Under the pieces are notes generated by a model that worked only from the letters and a program-made list of their open reading frames with translations, ran no database searches and was not told the origin of the DNA. A stretch of DNA of 64,000 nucleotides, taken from NCBI GenBank assembly GCA_040398805.1, contig JBBATK010000002.1:224601-288600 (forward strand), given 5' to 3'. The stretch is from JBBATK01 sp040398805. GTDB lineage: Bacteria > Bacteroidota > Ignavibacteria > Kapaibacteriales > NICIL-2. Of the stretch, positions 46,558 through 55,926 are shown piece by piece; the first letter of the stretch is position 1, and every line of letters begins with the position of its first letter. The translations under genes were made by a program, and so were the position numbers.

Positions 46558-47700
46558 ATGGCTAATTACTTCTTCACGTCCGAGTCCGTTTCTGAAGGGC
46601 ATCCGGACAAAGTGTGCGATCAGGTATCCGATGCGGTGCTTGACGCTGTATTGAAAGACGATCCCACGGGACGCGTCGCGTGCGAGTGTTTCGCAAGCAC
46701 GGGCATGATCGTGGTGGGCGGCGAGATCACGACGAACACGTACATCGAGCTTCCCGAGATCGTCCGTGGTGTGATCCGCGACATCGGCTACACGAAGGCC
46801 GAGTACCGCTTCGACGCAGACTCCTGTGCGGTGATCAACGTCATCAACCGTCAATCCGCCGATATCGCCATGGGCGTGGATACGGGTGGTGCGGGAGACC
46901 AAGGCATGATGTTCGGGTACGCCATCAACGAGACCAAGGAACACATGCCCGCGGCCATCACTTACGCGCACGACATGGTGCGCAAGCTGGCCACGATCCG
47001 CAAGAAGCAACCGAAGCTGATGCCGTACTTACGTCCTGATGCGAAGAGCCAGGTGACGCTGGAATACAACGACAAGAACGAAATCGTCCGCGTCGACGCC
47101 GTGGTGGTCTCCACCCAGCACGACCCGGGCGTGAAGCAGAAGGCATTGAAGGACGATGTGATCGAGAACGTCATCACGAAGTGCATTCCCAAGCATCTGT
47201 TGGACAAGAAGACGAAGATCCATGTGAACCCGACGGGGCGCTTCATCATCGGCGGACCGCACGGAGATACGGGATTGACGGGACGCAAGATCATCGTGGA
47301 CACCTATGGCGGTAAGGCCCCTCACGGCGGTGGCGCTTTCAGCGGCAAGGATCCGACCAAGGTGGATCGCTCAGCGGCCTATGCGGCGCGTCACCTGGCC
47401 AAGAACATCGTGGCGGCCGGCATCGCCCGCGAGTGCACCATCCAGGTGAGCTACGCCATCGGCGTGGCCCAGCCCACCTCGCTCATGGTGGATCTGCACG
47501 GCAGCACGGGCGTGCCGGGGCACATGGTATCGGAATTCATCATGAAGAACATCGACATGACACCGCGCGGTATCATCAACCGGTTGAACCTGCGTCAACC
47601 CATCTATCGCGCCAGCGCGGCCTACGGTCACTTCGGTCGTAACGAGTTCCCCTGGGAGCAACTCGACCTGGTACCCATGCTGAAGAAGCACGTCGGATAG
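46558..47700 (+). CDS. metK: S-adenosylmethionine synthetase
   Basis: 380 residues making SAM from Met and ATP. MANYFFTSESVSEGHPDKVC is the family N-terminus; GAGDQGMMFGYA carries the methionine/ATP motif, and GGAFSGKDPTKVDRSAAYAAR the P-loop-like motif. Length and frame are normal. The leader is short and pyrimidine-rich (CTCTCTAACTTTTATTCTC), with TAACTTTT as a near-match to the -7 element. A strong hairpin terminator lies 55 bp downstream of the stop. Confidence 0.97.
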   Translation: MANYFFTSESVSEGHPDKVCDQVSDAVLDAVLKDDPTGRVACECFASTGMIVVGGEITTNTYIELPEIVRGVIRDIGYTKAEYRFDADSCAVINVINRQSADIAMGVDTGGAGDQGMMFGYAINETKEHMPAAITYAHDMVRKLATIRKKQPKLMPYLRPDAKSQVTLEYNDKNEIVRVDAVVVSTQHDPGVKQKALKDDVIENVITKCIPKHLLDKKTKIHVNPTGRFIIGGPHGDTGLTGRKIIVDTYGGKAPHGGGAFSGKDPTKVDRSAAYAARHLAKNIVAAGIARECTIQVSYAIGVAQPTSLMVDLHGSTGVPGHMVSEFIMKNIDMTPRGIINRLNLRQPIYRASAAYGHFGRNEFPWEQLDLVPMLKKHVG

Positions 47701-47754
47701 GACCATGCACACCGTCCTCGATGGCGTGGACGAAGATGCGAGAGTGAAAGAACG

Positions 47755-47789
47755 AAAGCACGATGCGGGAGACCGCATCGTGCTTTTTT
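47755..47789 (+). terminator. Strong intrinsic terminator between metK and the convergent membrane-protein gene
   Basis: AAAGCACGATGCGG and CCGCATCGTGCTTT pair over 14 bp around a GAGA tetraloop, followed by a T-run. It ends 4 bp before the stop of the convergent DUF6629-like gene and could serve both strands, although the T-run favours metK. Confidence 0.93.
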
Positions 47790-47792
47790 ATT

Positions 47793-48470
47793 CTACCGCC
47801 CATGCGCGGCAACCGGGGGTCGGTGCGACAAGGGAACGGGCGGCGGATAAAGGATGAGGTAGACGATCATGCTGAGGATGGCGGCGAAGAAGCACCATAC
47901 GGAGACGACATACTGTGCGTACATCACATAGGTGAAGCCGTAGGAGAGCGCCGCCACCGTACCGAAGAGCCAGGTGCGACGCAAGGACGACATGAAGAAG
48001 GGCGCCACGGTGCTGGTGGAATAGAGCAGCGTAAGAATCACCACGGGGACCTCGGGGTACGCGCCTGCATAGCGGATATGCGCGCCGTCGATCGTGGCGG
48101 TCGAGACGGTTGTCAGCATGCTGTAGAGGTAGTACGACGAATCGAGAATGCCCGCCACCAAAGGAATGAGCAGTCGCCGGCGTTTTCCGGGTTGGGGTTC
48201 CATGTGCATCACAGCCAGCGGCACCCACGTGGGCCACAGCACTTGCGCGAAGAAAAGGAACACGGTCGTCGCCGTCCCCACCACGTACCTTAAGCTTTCA
48301 TCCTCCAACCCCATCCACACGAATCCCTCGGTGAACTGCTGCACACCGAAGAGGAAAGGGATGGCGGCGAAGAGCAGGCGGTTCCGCGTGCGGACCTTCG
48401 TCATGGATGCGACGCCGATACCCGTGAGCAGGATACCGGCGCCGAAGCTGGCGGTAGGAGAGAAACACAT
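47793..48470 (-). CDS. DUF6629-like polytopic membrane protein
   Basis: 225 residues with about seven membrane helices. The start at 48470 gives MCFSPTASFGAGILLTGIG, the characteristic N-terminus of the DUF6629 family, and is preceded by GGAGG four nt away. Conserved-looking charged and aromatic loops include FGVQQFTEGFVWMGL, WPTWVPLAVMHMEP and GILDSSYYLY. The function of the family is unknown. It faces the metK terminator and is divergent from the glycosylasparaginase gene. Confidence 0.8.
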   Translation of the reverse strand: MCFSPTASFGAGILLTGIGVASMTKVRTRNRLLFAAIPFLFGVQQFTEGFVWMGLEDESLRYVVGTATTVFLFFAQVLWPTWVPLAVMHMEPQPGKRRRLLIPLVAGILDSSYYLYSMLTTVSTATIDGAHIRYAGAYPEVPVVILTLLYSTSTVAPFFMSSLRRTWLFGTVAALSYGFTYVMYAQYVVSVWCFFAAILSMIVYLILYPPPVPLSHRPPVAAHGR

Positions 48471-48705
48471 GGGACCTCCGGGAAATGAGAACGGTAGCGC
48501 TACGGCACGGTTGCCGCCCGGAAGAAAATACAGCAAGACGTGGAACGGACAACGGCCGGAGGTCAACCGCGACGATGATTGTTATCAGATCATCGTTTTT
48601 TTTCGTCGTGGTTCCGTCGTTCGATCGCCTCGCAGTAGTTTGATGGAACGACGTCGGGTGATTTCCGTCGTCGATCATACCATCATCTTCCGGGAGTCCT
48701 ACCAC

Positions 48706-49704
48706 ATGAAACGTCGAGAGTTCCTTCGCACCTCCGCCTTGGCGGGTTCGGCCATCGGAATCATGAATGTCGCCGAAGCGCGAGCGCAGAAGGCGCGGGC
48801 GCGCGGTGAAGAAGCATCGGGAAGCAGACGTGACGACATGATGGTGCTGTCCACCTGGAGTCACGGCATGGACGCCAACGATGCCGCATGGAAGGTTCTT
48901 GAGCGGGGTGGTGAAGCGCTCGATGCTGTGGAGCAAGGCGTGATGGTGTCCGAGGCGGACCCGACGGTGACGAGCGTGGGGTATGGCGGACTCCCCGACC
49001 GCGACGGACGGGTGACGCTCGACGCCTGCATCATGGACGAGCAGAGTCGCGCCGGCAGCGTGGCCTGCCTGGAACACATCCTCCATCCCATATCGGTGGC
49101 AAGGAAAGTCATGGAGACCACGCCGCATGTGATGCTCGTGGGTGCGGGCGCGCTGGCCTTTGCCGAGAGCAACGGATTCAAACGCGTGAACATGCTCACG
49201 CAGGAGGCGCGTACAGCATGGGAGGAATGGAAGAAGATGAGCGGATATCAACCGCGAACGGATAGGGAGAATCACGATACCATCGGCATGATTGCGCGCG
49301 ATGCGAACGGGAACTTCTCGGGCGCGTGCACGACGAGCGGTTTGGCATGGAAGATTCACGGTCGCGTGGGAGACAGCCCCATCATCGGGGCGGGACTCTT
49401 CGTGGACAACGAGGTGGGTGCCGCCACGGCCACGGGTAAGGGTGAAGCGGTCATCCGCATCGCGGGATCGGCCATCATCGTGGAACTCATGCGTCAGGGC
49501 AGGTCGCCCCAACAAGCCTGCGAGGAAGCGGTGGAACGCATCGTGCACCGTCAGCGCGACTACAAGGATTTCCAAGTGGGGTTCATCGCCATGAACGCAG
49601 CGGGTCGGACGGGCGCGTTCAGTATCCACAAAGGATTCCAATACGCCCTGCGCACACCGACGCTCCGCGAACTGCGCGATTCCGGCTTCCGGGTGAAGGA
49701 GTAG
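48706..49704 (+). CDS. Glycosylasparaginase (N4-(beta-N-acetylglucosaminyl)-L-asparaginase)
   Basis: 332 residues, Ntn-hydrolase cleaving the GlcNAc-Asn bond. The start at 48706 gives MKRREFLRTSALAGSA, a twin-arginine-like export signal (RREFLR). The autocleavage site is NHDTIGM with the nucleophile Thr192; the substrate-binding HGRVGDSPIIGAGLF and DNEVGAATATGKGE follow. GGAG lies about nine nt upstream. It would act in the periplasm on glycopeptides, suggesting scavenging of host or environmental glycoproteins. Confidence 0.92.
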   Translation: MKRREFLRTSALAGSAIGIMNVAEARAQKARARGEEASGSRRDDMMVLSTWSHGMDANDAAWKVLERGGEALDAVEQGVMVSEADPTVTSVGYGGLPDRDGRVTLDACIMDEQSRAGSVACLEHILHPISVARKVMETTPHVMLVGAGALAFAESNGFKRVNMLTQEARTAWEEWKKMSGYQPRTDRENHDTIGMIARDANGNFSGACTTSGLAWKIHGRVGDSPIIGAGLFVDNEVGAATATGKGEAVIRIAGSAIIVELMRQGRSPQQACEEAVERIVHRQRDYKDFQVGFIAMNAAGRTGAFSIHKGFQYALRTPTLRELRDSGFRVKE

Positions 49705-49922
49705 GGGGGGGCACTGTCGCGGAGGCACGACGTTCGATAGCAAGATCGACGCCGGACATGCCTGAACGCCGCATGAAACCTGGCATTCCGGACATCCGTT
49801 CCCGTCGCCTCCCGTACCGCACCGTTTCCCATGTTTCCAAATGGTAACATCCAGTTCCTTGTGTAATGCACCGGCGCCTCGGAGTTTTGGACGCTGTGTG
49901 TAATTATTCTTTGTGAACGCGG

Positions 49923-51167
49923 ATGAAACATCTTCTCCTCGTTGTACTGCTCTGTGGAGCGGGCAACGCCCTTTTCGGATCGCCTGCCGATTCAACCTCG
50001 AGGCCGTCGTCCGGCTCCCCGACCGCGGCTGTGAACGCTCCTGCGCCGGTCGACAAGAAGTGGTACGATAACGTCTCACTCCGTGGGTATACGCAATTCC
50101 GGTACAACCGATTGCTGGAAACCAATTCCAACCTGGGCTGCGAGCAATGCGACCGGTCGTGGGGCAAGAACGGCGGATTTTTCTTCCGTCGGGTGCGTAT
50201 GATCCTGTTCGGCCAGATTCATAAGAACGTCTATCTCTATCTGCAGCCGGACTTCGGGAGCAGTGCGGCCACAGACAGGAACAATTTCGCGCAGTTGCGC
50301 GATGCCTACGTGGATGTGGGTGTGGACGAGTTCAACGAGTTCCGTTTCCGTATCGGACAGAGCAAAATGCCTTTCGGCTTCGAAAACCTGCAGTCGAGTC
50401 AGAACCGTGCTCCTCTGGATCGTGGCGACGCCTTGAACAGCGGTCTGCCCAACGAACGTGAAACAGGCGTCGTGTTCTACTGGGCACCGAAGGAGACGCG
50501 GGCGATGTACGCGAATCTGGTGCGGTCGGGGTTGAAGGGCAGCGGCGATTACGGCGTGCTGGGAATGGGTGTGTATAACGGTCAGGTGGTGAACACCCCC
50601 GAAGCGAACGATCAATTACACTGGGTGGCGCGCCTGTCGTATCCCTATCAGATCGGCGATCAGATCGTCGAGGCAGGCATTCAGAAGTACAAGGGAATGT
50701 TCGTTCTGACCAAAGCCAACCTCAGCACGGGAGTGAAATACAAATCCGACCTTCAGTATCTGGACGAGCGTACGGCCGCATCGTTCATCCTGTATCCCAA
50801 GCCCTTCGGCTTTCAAGCCGAATATAATGTGGGTGTAGGACCCGAGTTCAATCCCGTCACCGACTCCATCGAGACGCGCTCCTTGCGCGGCGGATACGTG
50901 ATGGCCCTGTACCAATTCGCGTACGACCATAACAACTTCACCGCCTTCGTCCGTGCGCAGACGTACGATGGAGGTAAGAAAGCCGAAAAGGATGCACGCA
51001 GTTATTCCGTCCGTGAGCTGGAGATAGGCCTGGAATGGCAACCCGTACCGCAGTTCGAACTCGTGGCCATGTACACCATGTCCGACCGCCGCTACGAGGA
51101 TTTCGGGTTGCAAAGCAACAGGCAGAAAGGTAATCTGCTCCGACTGCAGGCGCAGGTGAATTATTAG
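49923..51167 (+). CDS. Outer-membrane porin, phosphate-selective porin O/P-like
   Basis: 414 residues with a signal peptide (MKHLLLVVLLCGAGNALFG) and an amphipathic beta-strand pattern throughout, ending in aromatic-rich strands. VSLRGYTQFRYNRLLETN, FRIGQSKMPFGFENLQSSQN and AQLRDAYVDVG are blocks of the OprO/OprP-like family (Porin_O_P). A CEQC pair at about residue 73 is unusual for porins. Whether it selects phosphate is not readable. The upstream TAATTATTCTTTG is a possible degenerate -7 region. Confidence 0.85.
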   Translation: MKHLLLVVLLCGAGNALFGSPADSTSRPSSGSPTAAVNAPAPVDKKWYDNVSLRGYTQFRYNRLLETNSNLGCEQCDRSWGKNGGFFFRRVRMILFGQIHKNVYLYLQPDFGSSAATDRNNFAQLRDAYVDVGVDEFNEFRFRIGQSKMPFGFENLQSSQNRAPLDRGDALNSGLPNERETGVVFYWAPKETRAMYANLVRSGLKGSGDYGVLGMGVYNGQVVNTPEANDQLHWVARLSYPYQIGDQIVEAGIQKYKGMFVLTKANLSTGVKYKSDLQYLDERTAASFILYPKPFGFQAEYNVGVGPEFNPVTDSIETRSLRGGYVMALYQFAYDHNNFTAFVRAQTYDGGKKAEKDARSYSVRELEIGLEWQPVPQFELVAMYTMSDRRYEDFGLQSNRQKGNLLRLQAQVNY

Positions 51168-51206
51168 GGCTGCAAGACACGAAGAGACAGTTCGGCGGAA
51201 TCAATT

Positions 51207-51257
51207 CAATGGCGCGGTTGCGGAGAACCTCTCAGGGAGTCCGCGGCGGCGCCATTG
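51207..51257 (-). repeat. 51-bp dyad repeat, copy 1
   Basis: Begins CAATGGCGC and ends GCGCCATTG, a perfect 9-bp inverted terminal pair. The interior also folds (GCGGA pairs with TCCGC). It is the same length as and 40/51 identical to the copy at 54782-54832, with the outermost 13-14 bp of each end identical. It lies 12 bp beyond the stop of the minus-strand T9SS gene and could act as its terminator. Confidence 0.8.
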
Positions 51258-51268
51258 CTGTATAGGAC

Positions 51269-53785
51269 TCAATCCACGATGAGCGTACGGTACACCACAC
51301 TCCGCCCGTGGCTGATTCGTGCAACATAGACGCCGCGCGCCAGCCCCGACGTATTACAGGTGACACGAAGCGAATGATCGCTCGTCGCGACGCTGGAAAG
51401 GCGACCGGGAGCGACGGCACGACCGAACATATCCATGAGGTCGACGTCCGGTGTGCCTGCGGCGGATGGGTTGTCCCACGTGACGTTCGACGACGTCAGA
51501 CCGTAAGCGGGATGCGGAAACCACGGGGAGCACGAGAGATATGGGTCGGGATTGTCCCGTTCCTCCGCCGGACTGATATCGCCTGATTCGTCGACGCGGA
51601 TCACCTCCACCCAGCGAAAACCGATGTCACCGGTACTGATGGTCTGGATGTATGAACGGACGTCGCCCCTCTTGTACACCACACCGACATTATCGAAGCC
51701 CCATGGGTTGTCGATGTAATCGTAGGGATTCCAATTCTCTATGGTCTGGCGAAGATTCGTCGAGTCCCACGTTGAAAATGAATCCGCACGGGACGTATAG
51801 ATCACCTGGTTCGCTCCGACATAACGGAATGAGTCACCGTCCATCTCGATACCGTTTGTGAACATCGAGGTGAACCGCACAGGGACCAGCACGGAATCCA
51901 TCTTCCTGGTTGCGACGTCGACGGTGTACACCGTACGTTCCCTGTTCCGACAGTAGATGATGTCGTTCCGGGAAACACAATGTTTGTCGATGACGTTGAC
52001 ATAGCGGTATTTGCCATTCAATTGGATCAGGTCCTGGCGAAACGGAAGACTATCGATGACGGTGACCCACTGCTCGCTTTGTTCGTCCAACCTGGCAAGG
52101 AAATATCGGTAACGGTAATCTGTCGTTTGTCCAAGACTGTCGTAGAGATTCACTCCCTGCTCTTTTAACCCGATGGCATAGATATCCTTGTTGTCCGGAC
52201 GGACCATCCCGATCAGTCTTGACGTGTCGGCGAACGGCCGGACCGCGAGCAAGACAAGCTGGCTGTCGAGAAACACAATGGAACTTTTCGTGATACTTCG
52301 GCCTCCTTTATCATACACTGTTCGGGAACTTGCCTGTATAAAACCGTCCTTGAACGGCATTGCTGTGCGGGAGTCCGTGACGTAGACCGTCTCCTTGTGC
52401 GAGGTATCGAAGAGAGCATATGTGGAATCGCGCGCCACCGCAACGAAGCTGTCCCAGCGATCGTTCATGACGAGGATATTCGCTGCGAGAGTATCACGGG
52501 AGCTGAACTTGAGGATACAACGTCCGTCGGGTCGTATCGTGAACGCGTCGAGTCTGGTTACGTCCAGTTCCGGACAGTGCTTGTATTTCGGCGGCAACCA
52601 TGTCACACCTCCATTCGTCGTCACATAGACGATAGGTCCGTCGAAGACGGCCACGCGATTCGAGTCCAGCACCTGCACCTGTTCTCTTCCTTGGTCTTGG
52701 ACCTTGAAAACCGATGCGAATCGCCAGGATGAACCATTATCGACGGAGATCGCGATCATATTCGCATCACCGGCCGCCACAAGGGTGGAACCGTCGATTC
52801 GCTGCAGCCTCCGAAGGCCTTGAAAACCCCGGTTTGCGTAATAACTGTTGCGATACACAATCCGATCGGGTGTACTATCGGTACGGTTGATCTCTATATA
52901 GTCGAGGGAGTCCTTGACTATATGCGATGAATCCAACTTGACATATGACAAACGTAACAGCTCGCTAATATTGCCGTTTTGTGAAGGTTGCAGATAGGTC
53001 ACCGTCCGTAATGCGTAGACGCTATCGCGCTCCATGATGGAACAACGACCGTTGGCGATCATCGTCCGCATGGCTCGCCAATTTTTTCCACCATCGGTAC
53101 TCTTGTGGAAAACAGTTCCGTAAAAAGAGGGTGCGTATCGTGTAGCTGTCAGGACATACATGGCACCGGCGTGATACATGATATCCGTAATGGTGGTCCT
53201 TGCCAAATCGATGAACGAGAGGTCCACCGTGCTCACGGACGTCGACCGACCGTCTTTGCTTATCGTCGTGACCTCCGGCATATCCGAGGATACGTATACA
53301 TGGCCCTCATCCACTGCGATGTGGGAGCGGACGTTGTTGGAGTCCAACGATATGGATGCCAAGAACCGTGGTACACCCGCTGTCGAATACATGTCCACGG
53401 TATACGTCGAAAGCACATATAAGGTGTCCCGGAACACGACGGCGTCCATGACGGTATCTCGCGAAACGAACGACCAGCGCATCCCATCACCGGAATAGAC
53501 CAGTTTGTTCCGTGTGCAACCCACGAATCCTGACGGTACGGACTCGATAAGGAGGATGTCGTTATCGGCACCGATATTCAGTCTGGACGCGTGTTCGAAC
53601 TTGTCGTTTGTCCACGTGATGACTCCGTTGCTTCCGTAGACAAGCACGAGATTACCTTTGTGAGCAACACCCCGATAATCGGTCATCATGCGTTGCATGG
53701 AGCCGACAGCGAACATTCCTGCACTTGGCGGGAGCGCCATGATACAGATGAGAGCTAAGCGATACGCCAATACGCGATGTTTCAT
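51269..53785 (-). CDS. Secreted T9SS protein with BNR/YCF48-like propeller
   Basis: 838 residues with a signal peptide (MKHRVLAYRLALICIMALPP). The body is beta-rich with BNR-type repeats, for example NKLVYSGDGMRWSFVSRD, FHKSTDGGKNWRAM, AISVDNGSSWRFASVF and YVTTNGGVTWLPPKYK, so a large propeller is expected. The last 70 residues (DLMDMFGRAV ... RGVYVARISHGRSVVYRTL) form a T9SS sorting domain. Base composition is clearly lower in G+C than the flanks. It and the next gene form the low-G+C segment bounded by the 51-bp repeats. Function unknown. Confidence 0.82.
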   Translation of the reverse strand: MKHRVLAYRLALICIMALPPSAGMFAVGSMQRMMTDYRGVAHKGNLVLVYGSNGVITWTNDKFEHASRLNIGADNDILLIESVPSGFVGCTRNKLVYSGDGMRWSFVSRDTVMDAVVFRDTLYVLSTYTVDMYSTAGVPRFLASISLDSNNVRSHIAVDEGHVYVSSDMPEVTTISKDGRSTSVSTVDLSFIDLARTTITDIMYHAGAMYVLTATRYAPSFYGTVFHKSTDGGKNWRAMRTMIANGRCSIMERDSVYALRTVTYLQPSQNGNISELLRLSYVKLDSSHIVKDSLDYIEINRTDSTPDRIVYRNSYYANRGFQGLRRLQRIDGSTLVAAGDANMIAISVDNGSSWRFASVFKVQDQGREQVQVLDSNRVAVFDGPIVYVTTNGGVTWLPPKYKHCPELDVTRLDAFTIRPDGRCILKFSSRDTLAANILVMNDRWDSFVAVARDSTYALFDTSHKETVYVTDSRTAMPFKDGFIQASSRTVYDKGGRSITKSSIVFLDSQLVLLAVRPFADTSRLIGMVRPDNKDIYAIGLKEQGVNLYDSLGQTTDYRYRYFLARLDEQSEQWVTVIDSLPFRQDLIQLNGKYRYVNVIDKHCVSRNDIIYCRNRERTVYTVDVATRKMDSVLVPVRFTSMFTNGIEMDGDSFRYVGANQVIYTSRADSFSTWDSTNLRQTIENWNPYDYIDNPWGFDNVGVVYKRGDVRSYIQTISTGDIGFRWVEVIRVDESGDISPAEERDNPDPYLSCSPWFPHPAYGLTSSNVTWDNPSAAGTPDVDLMDMFGRAVAPGRLSSVATSDHSLRVTCNTSGLARGVYVARISHGRSVVYRTLIVD

Positions 53786-53905
53786 CTATGGTCGGGTATA
53801 ATACAACAATTGGTTATTTACTTGATCAGCGAAAACGTTATTGCTTTTCGGAATGGGGTCTACGTACCGATGGTACCGGCTAGATGGACCACCAGTATCC
53901 GGGAA

Positions 53906-54526
53906 TCACGGACATGACACCAGATAACAGTCGCCGAACGGCACATCATTCATAGGTAGTGAACCATCGGGCCACACGATGGGGCGGGCAAGAGGAATGC
54001 TACACGTTACATTGTCAAGAGTCGAGATTCTCGGCGAACAGATAACAGTTTTGTGGGTAGCGGCGTCGTAACATATACCTGATGTCGTCACGCAGTTTCC
54101 GGACGAGCAACCCGGAAAGAGGTTTGAGTACTGATGCATGACGCCGGATTCATAGGCTATGGTATAGTGATACTGCCAGCAAGCCGGCGTGATGATTGAC
54201 AACATTAGACACCCACTTCCGCAGTCGGGAACAGTGCACAGACTCCGCACGTCCGCTGTCAAAGCATCCATGATGTCCGACCCATTAGGAAAAATGCAAT
54301 CGGGATCAGCGTTGACGTTTCTGAACGACGAAACAATCAATTCAGCGCTCAGCCCTGAGGGTCCGCACTTGAAACAGTATGTGACCTCCCAATCGCAATA
54401 TTTCGAGGAATTGAAGAAATCTCGGACGCTGTAGGTCTTGGTCTGTTGTGTATATCCAGAAGGACATTGTCCGTTGGCATTGCTTAAAAAGAACACAAGG
54501 AAGACCATAGTTGTGAGAATTTTCAT
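53906..54526 (-). CDS. Cysteine-rich secreted protein of unknown function
   Basis: 206 residues from the ATG at 54526, with a signal peptide (MKILTTMVFLVFFLSNANG). The mature part contains 16 cysteines, many in pairs (YCDWEVTYCFKCG, CTVPDCGSGC, CSSGNC), expected to form disulfides in the periplasm or outside the cell. No family is recognised and there is no T9SS sorting domain. It has low G+C and lies upstream of the low-G+C T9SS gene on the same strand, 120 bp away. Confidence 0.65.
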   Translation of the reverse strand: MKILTTMVFLVFFLSNANGQCPSGYTQQTKTYSVRDFFNSSKYCDWEVTYCFKCGPSGLSAELIVSSFRNVNADPDCIFPNGSDIMDALTADVRSLCTVPDCGSGCLMLSIITPACWQYHYTIAYESGVMHQYSNLFPGCSSGNCVTTSGICYDAATHKTVICSPRISTLDNVTCSIPLARPIVWPDGSLPMNDVPFGDCYLVSCP

Positions 54527-54781
54527 ATCATGCCGTAAAACGTTGAAGAAATAAGGATTCAGCGACATACAGAACCGTGATGCCGCTCATGAGTGTCCGA
54601 TAGCCATTCGGTACGACAGCAAAAATATATACAATACAAAATGAGCGCCTCCCCATTTCATGGTATTTCGTCGCCTCGAGTGAAAATTAATCGGAAGAAG
54701 CATTGGTGAGCTTCCGTCATCAGCATGGTCGCGTAGATGACATGCACGTGCTATCGAGCAAACGGGACCATGGACAGATGA

Positions 54782-54832
54782 CAATGGCGCGGTTGACGGG
54801 AACCAGTTATGGGACCGGCGGCGGCGCCATTG
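54782..54832 (-). repeat. 51-bp dyad repeat, copy 2, overlapping the 3' end of fliR
   Basis: Same 51-bp length, orientation and ends (CAATGGCGC / GCGCCATTG) as the copy at 51207-51257. The fliR stop codon (54807-54809) and its last seven or so codons lie inside it, so the Pro-rich FliR tail (APPPVP) is written by repeat sequence. It may also act as the fliR transcription stop. Confidence 0.8.
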
Positions 54833-55613
54833 CCATGAGGATCTTCATGAGGTCGCTTTGGAACATGCTCATGATCTGCTTCATGAAGTATGCGACGAGC
54901 GGCATCGTGACGAAAAGGGCGAGGATGCCGACGATGATCTTCAGGTGCATGGAGAGCGTGAAGATGTTCATCTGCGGAGCCACGCGGGCGAGGAGAGCGA
55001 GGGAGACGTTTGTGAGGAAGATGGCGACGATGACAGGCGAGGCGATCTTCAGTCCGATGATCATGGTGGACGTTATCAACCGTATGAGCATTTCCGTTGC
55101 GCCGGCACCCATGACGAAGCCATCGATGGGTACGATGCGCGCACTGGCGAACACGGCTTCGAGGATGAAGTGATGACCGTTCACGGCGAAGAGCAGCATG
55201 GTCATGACCAACGAATAGATTTCGCCCACGAGAGTCGGTACACCGGCGTTCGGATCGAACATCAATGCGGTCTGGAACCCCACCTCCGTATCAACGAGCC
55301 CGCCGGCGAAACGCGCGGCCTGCATCATGAGGGATGCCGTATATCCGAGCAGCGATCCCACCATCACTTCCTTCAGTGCCGTCACCGCAAGCATGCCCGC
55401 GTCGATATTCACGGGCGGCTGGCTGCCACCGTACACCATGGTCATGGAGAGCGCCACCATGGCCGAGAGCACCACGCGAACAGAGCCGTCGATGCCCATG
55501 GAAGAGAAGACCGGACCCGAGTACATCAGCGCCATGACGCGGATGAACAGCAACGTCCCCACAAGGAACTTCGCCAGCAAGGCGCTGAGGACGGATGCAT
55601 CGGGAAAGAGCAT
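54807..55613 (-). CDS. fliR: Flagellar biosynthesis protein FliR
   Basis: 268 residues, inner-membrane component of the flagellar type III export gate. Six or so helices are apparent, with VMALMYSGPVFSSMGI near the N-terminus, FAGGLVDTEVGFQTALMFDP and IGLKIASPVIVAIFLTNVSL, all family blocks. It follows fliQ by 21 bp. The last residues fall inside a 51-bp repeat. Confidence 0.93.
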   Translation of the reverse strand: MLFPDASVLSALLAKFLVGTLLFIRVMALMYSGPVFSSMGIDGSVRVVLSAMVALSMTMVYGGSQPPVNIDAGMLAVTALKEVMVGSLLGYTASLMMQAARFAGGLVDTEVGFQTALMFDPNAGVPTLVGEIYSLVMTMLLFAVNGHHFILEAVFASARIVPIDGFVMGAGATEMLIRLITSTMIIGLKIASPVIVAIFLTNVSLALLARVAPQMNIFTLSMHLKIIVGILALFVTMPLVAYFMKQIMSMFQSDLMKILMAMAPPPVP

Positions 55614-55634
55614 GGACGTGCGGAAAAGTTCAAC

Positions 55635-55901
55635 CTACTTGAGTGTGGGAATTAGCTGGAAAAGCGAGATCGTGTAGGTCTTCAGATTGGAGATCATGAA
55701 TGGCATGGCAAGGACCGTGACGAGGAACGTGATGACGAGTTTCGGTACGTAAGTCAGCGTCTGTTCGGAAATGGATGTGGCCGCCTGAAAAATGGCGATG
55801 ATGAGTCCGACAATAAGCGAGAGCAGTAATAAAGGTCCGCTGACGAGCAATACATAATAAAACGCGTCGCGTACCAATTGAACGATGAGGGCTTCGGACA
55901 T
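55635..55901 (-). CDS. fliQ: Flagellar biosynthesis protein FliQ
   Basis: 88 residues with two membrane helices (about 14-38 and 51-73), the usual size of FliQ. IAIFQAATSISEQTLTYVPK is the conserved cytoplasmic loop. It is part of the export gate with FliP and FliR. It lies 25 bp after fliP and 21 bp before fliR, consistent with one transcript. Confidence 0.95.
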   Translation of the reverse strand: MSEALIVQLVRDAFYYVLLVSGPLLLLSLIVGLIIAIFQAATSISEQTLTYVPKLVITFLVTVLAMPFMISNLKTYTISLFQLIPTLK

Positions 55902-55926
55902 GATCGTTGTTGCAGAGCGTTAGTGG

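Noticed and set aside
48298..50079. A 593-codon minus-strand frame over the glycosylasparaginase gene
   Set aside because: Antisense shadow with low-complexity His/Arg content; the plus-strand product has clear catalytic motifs.
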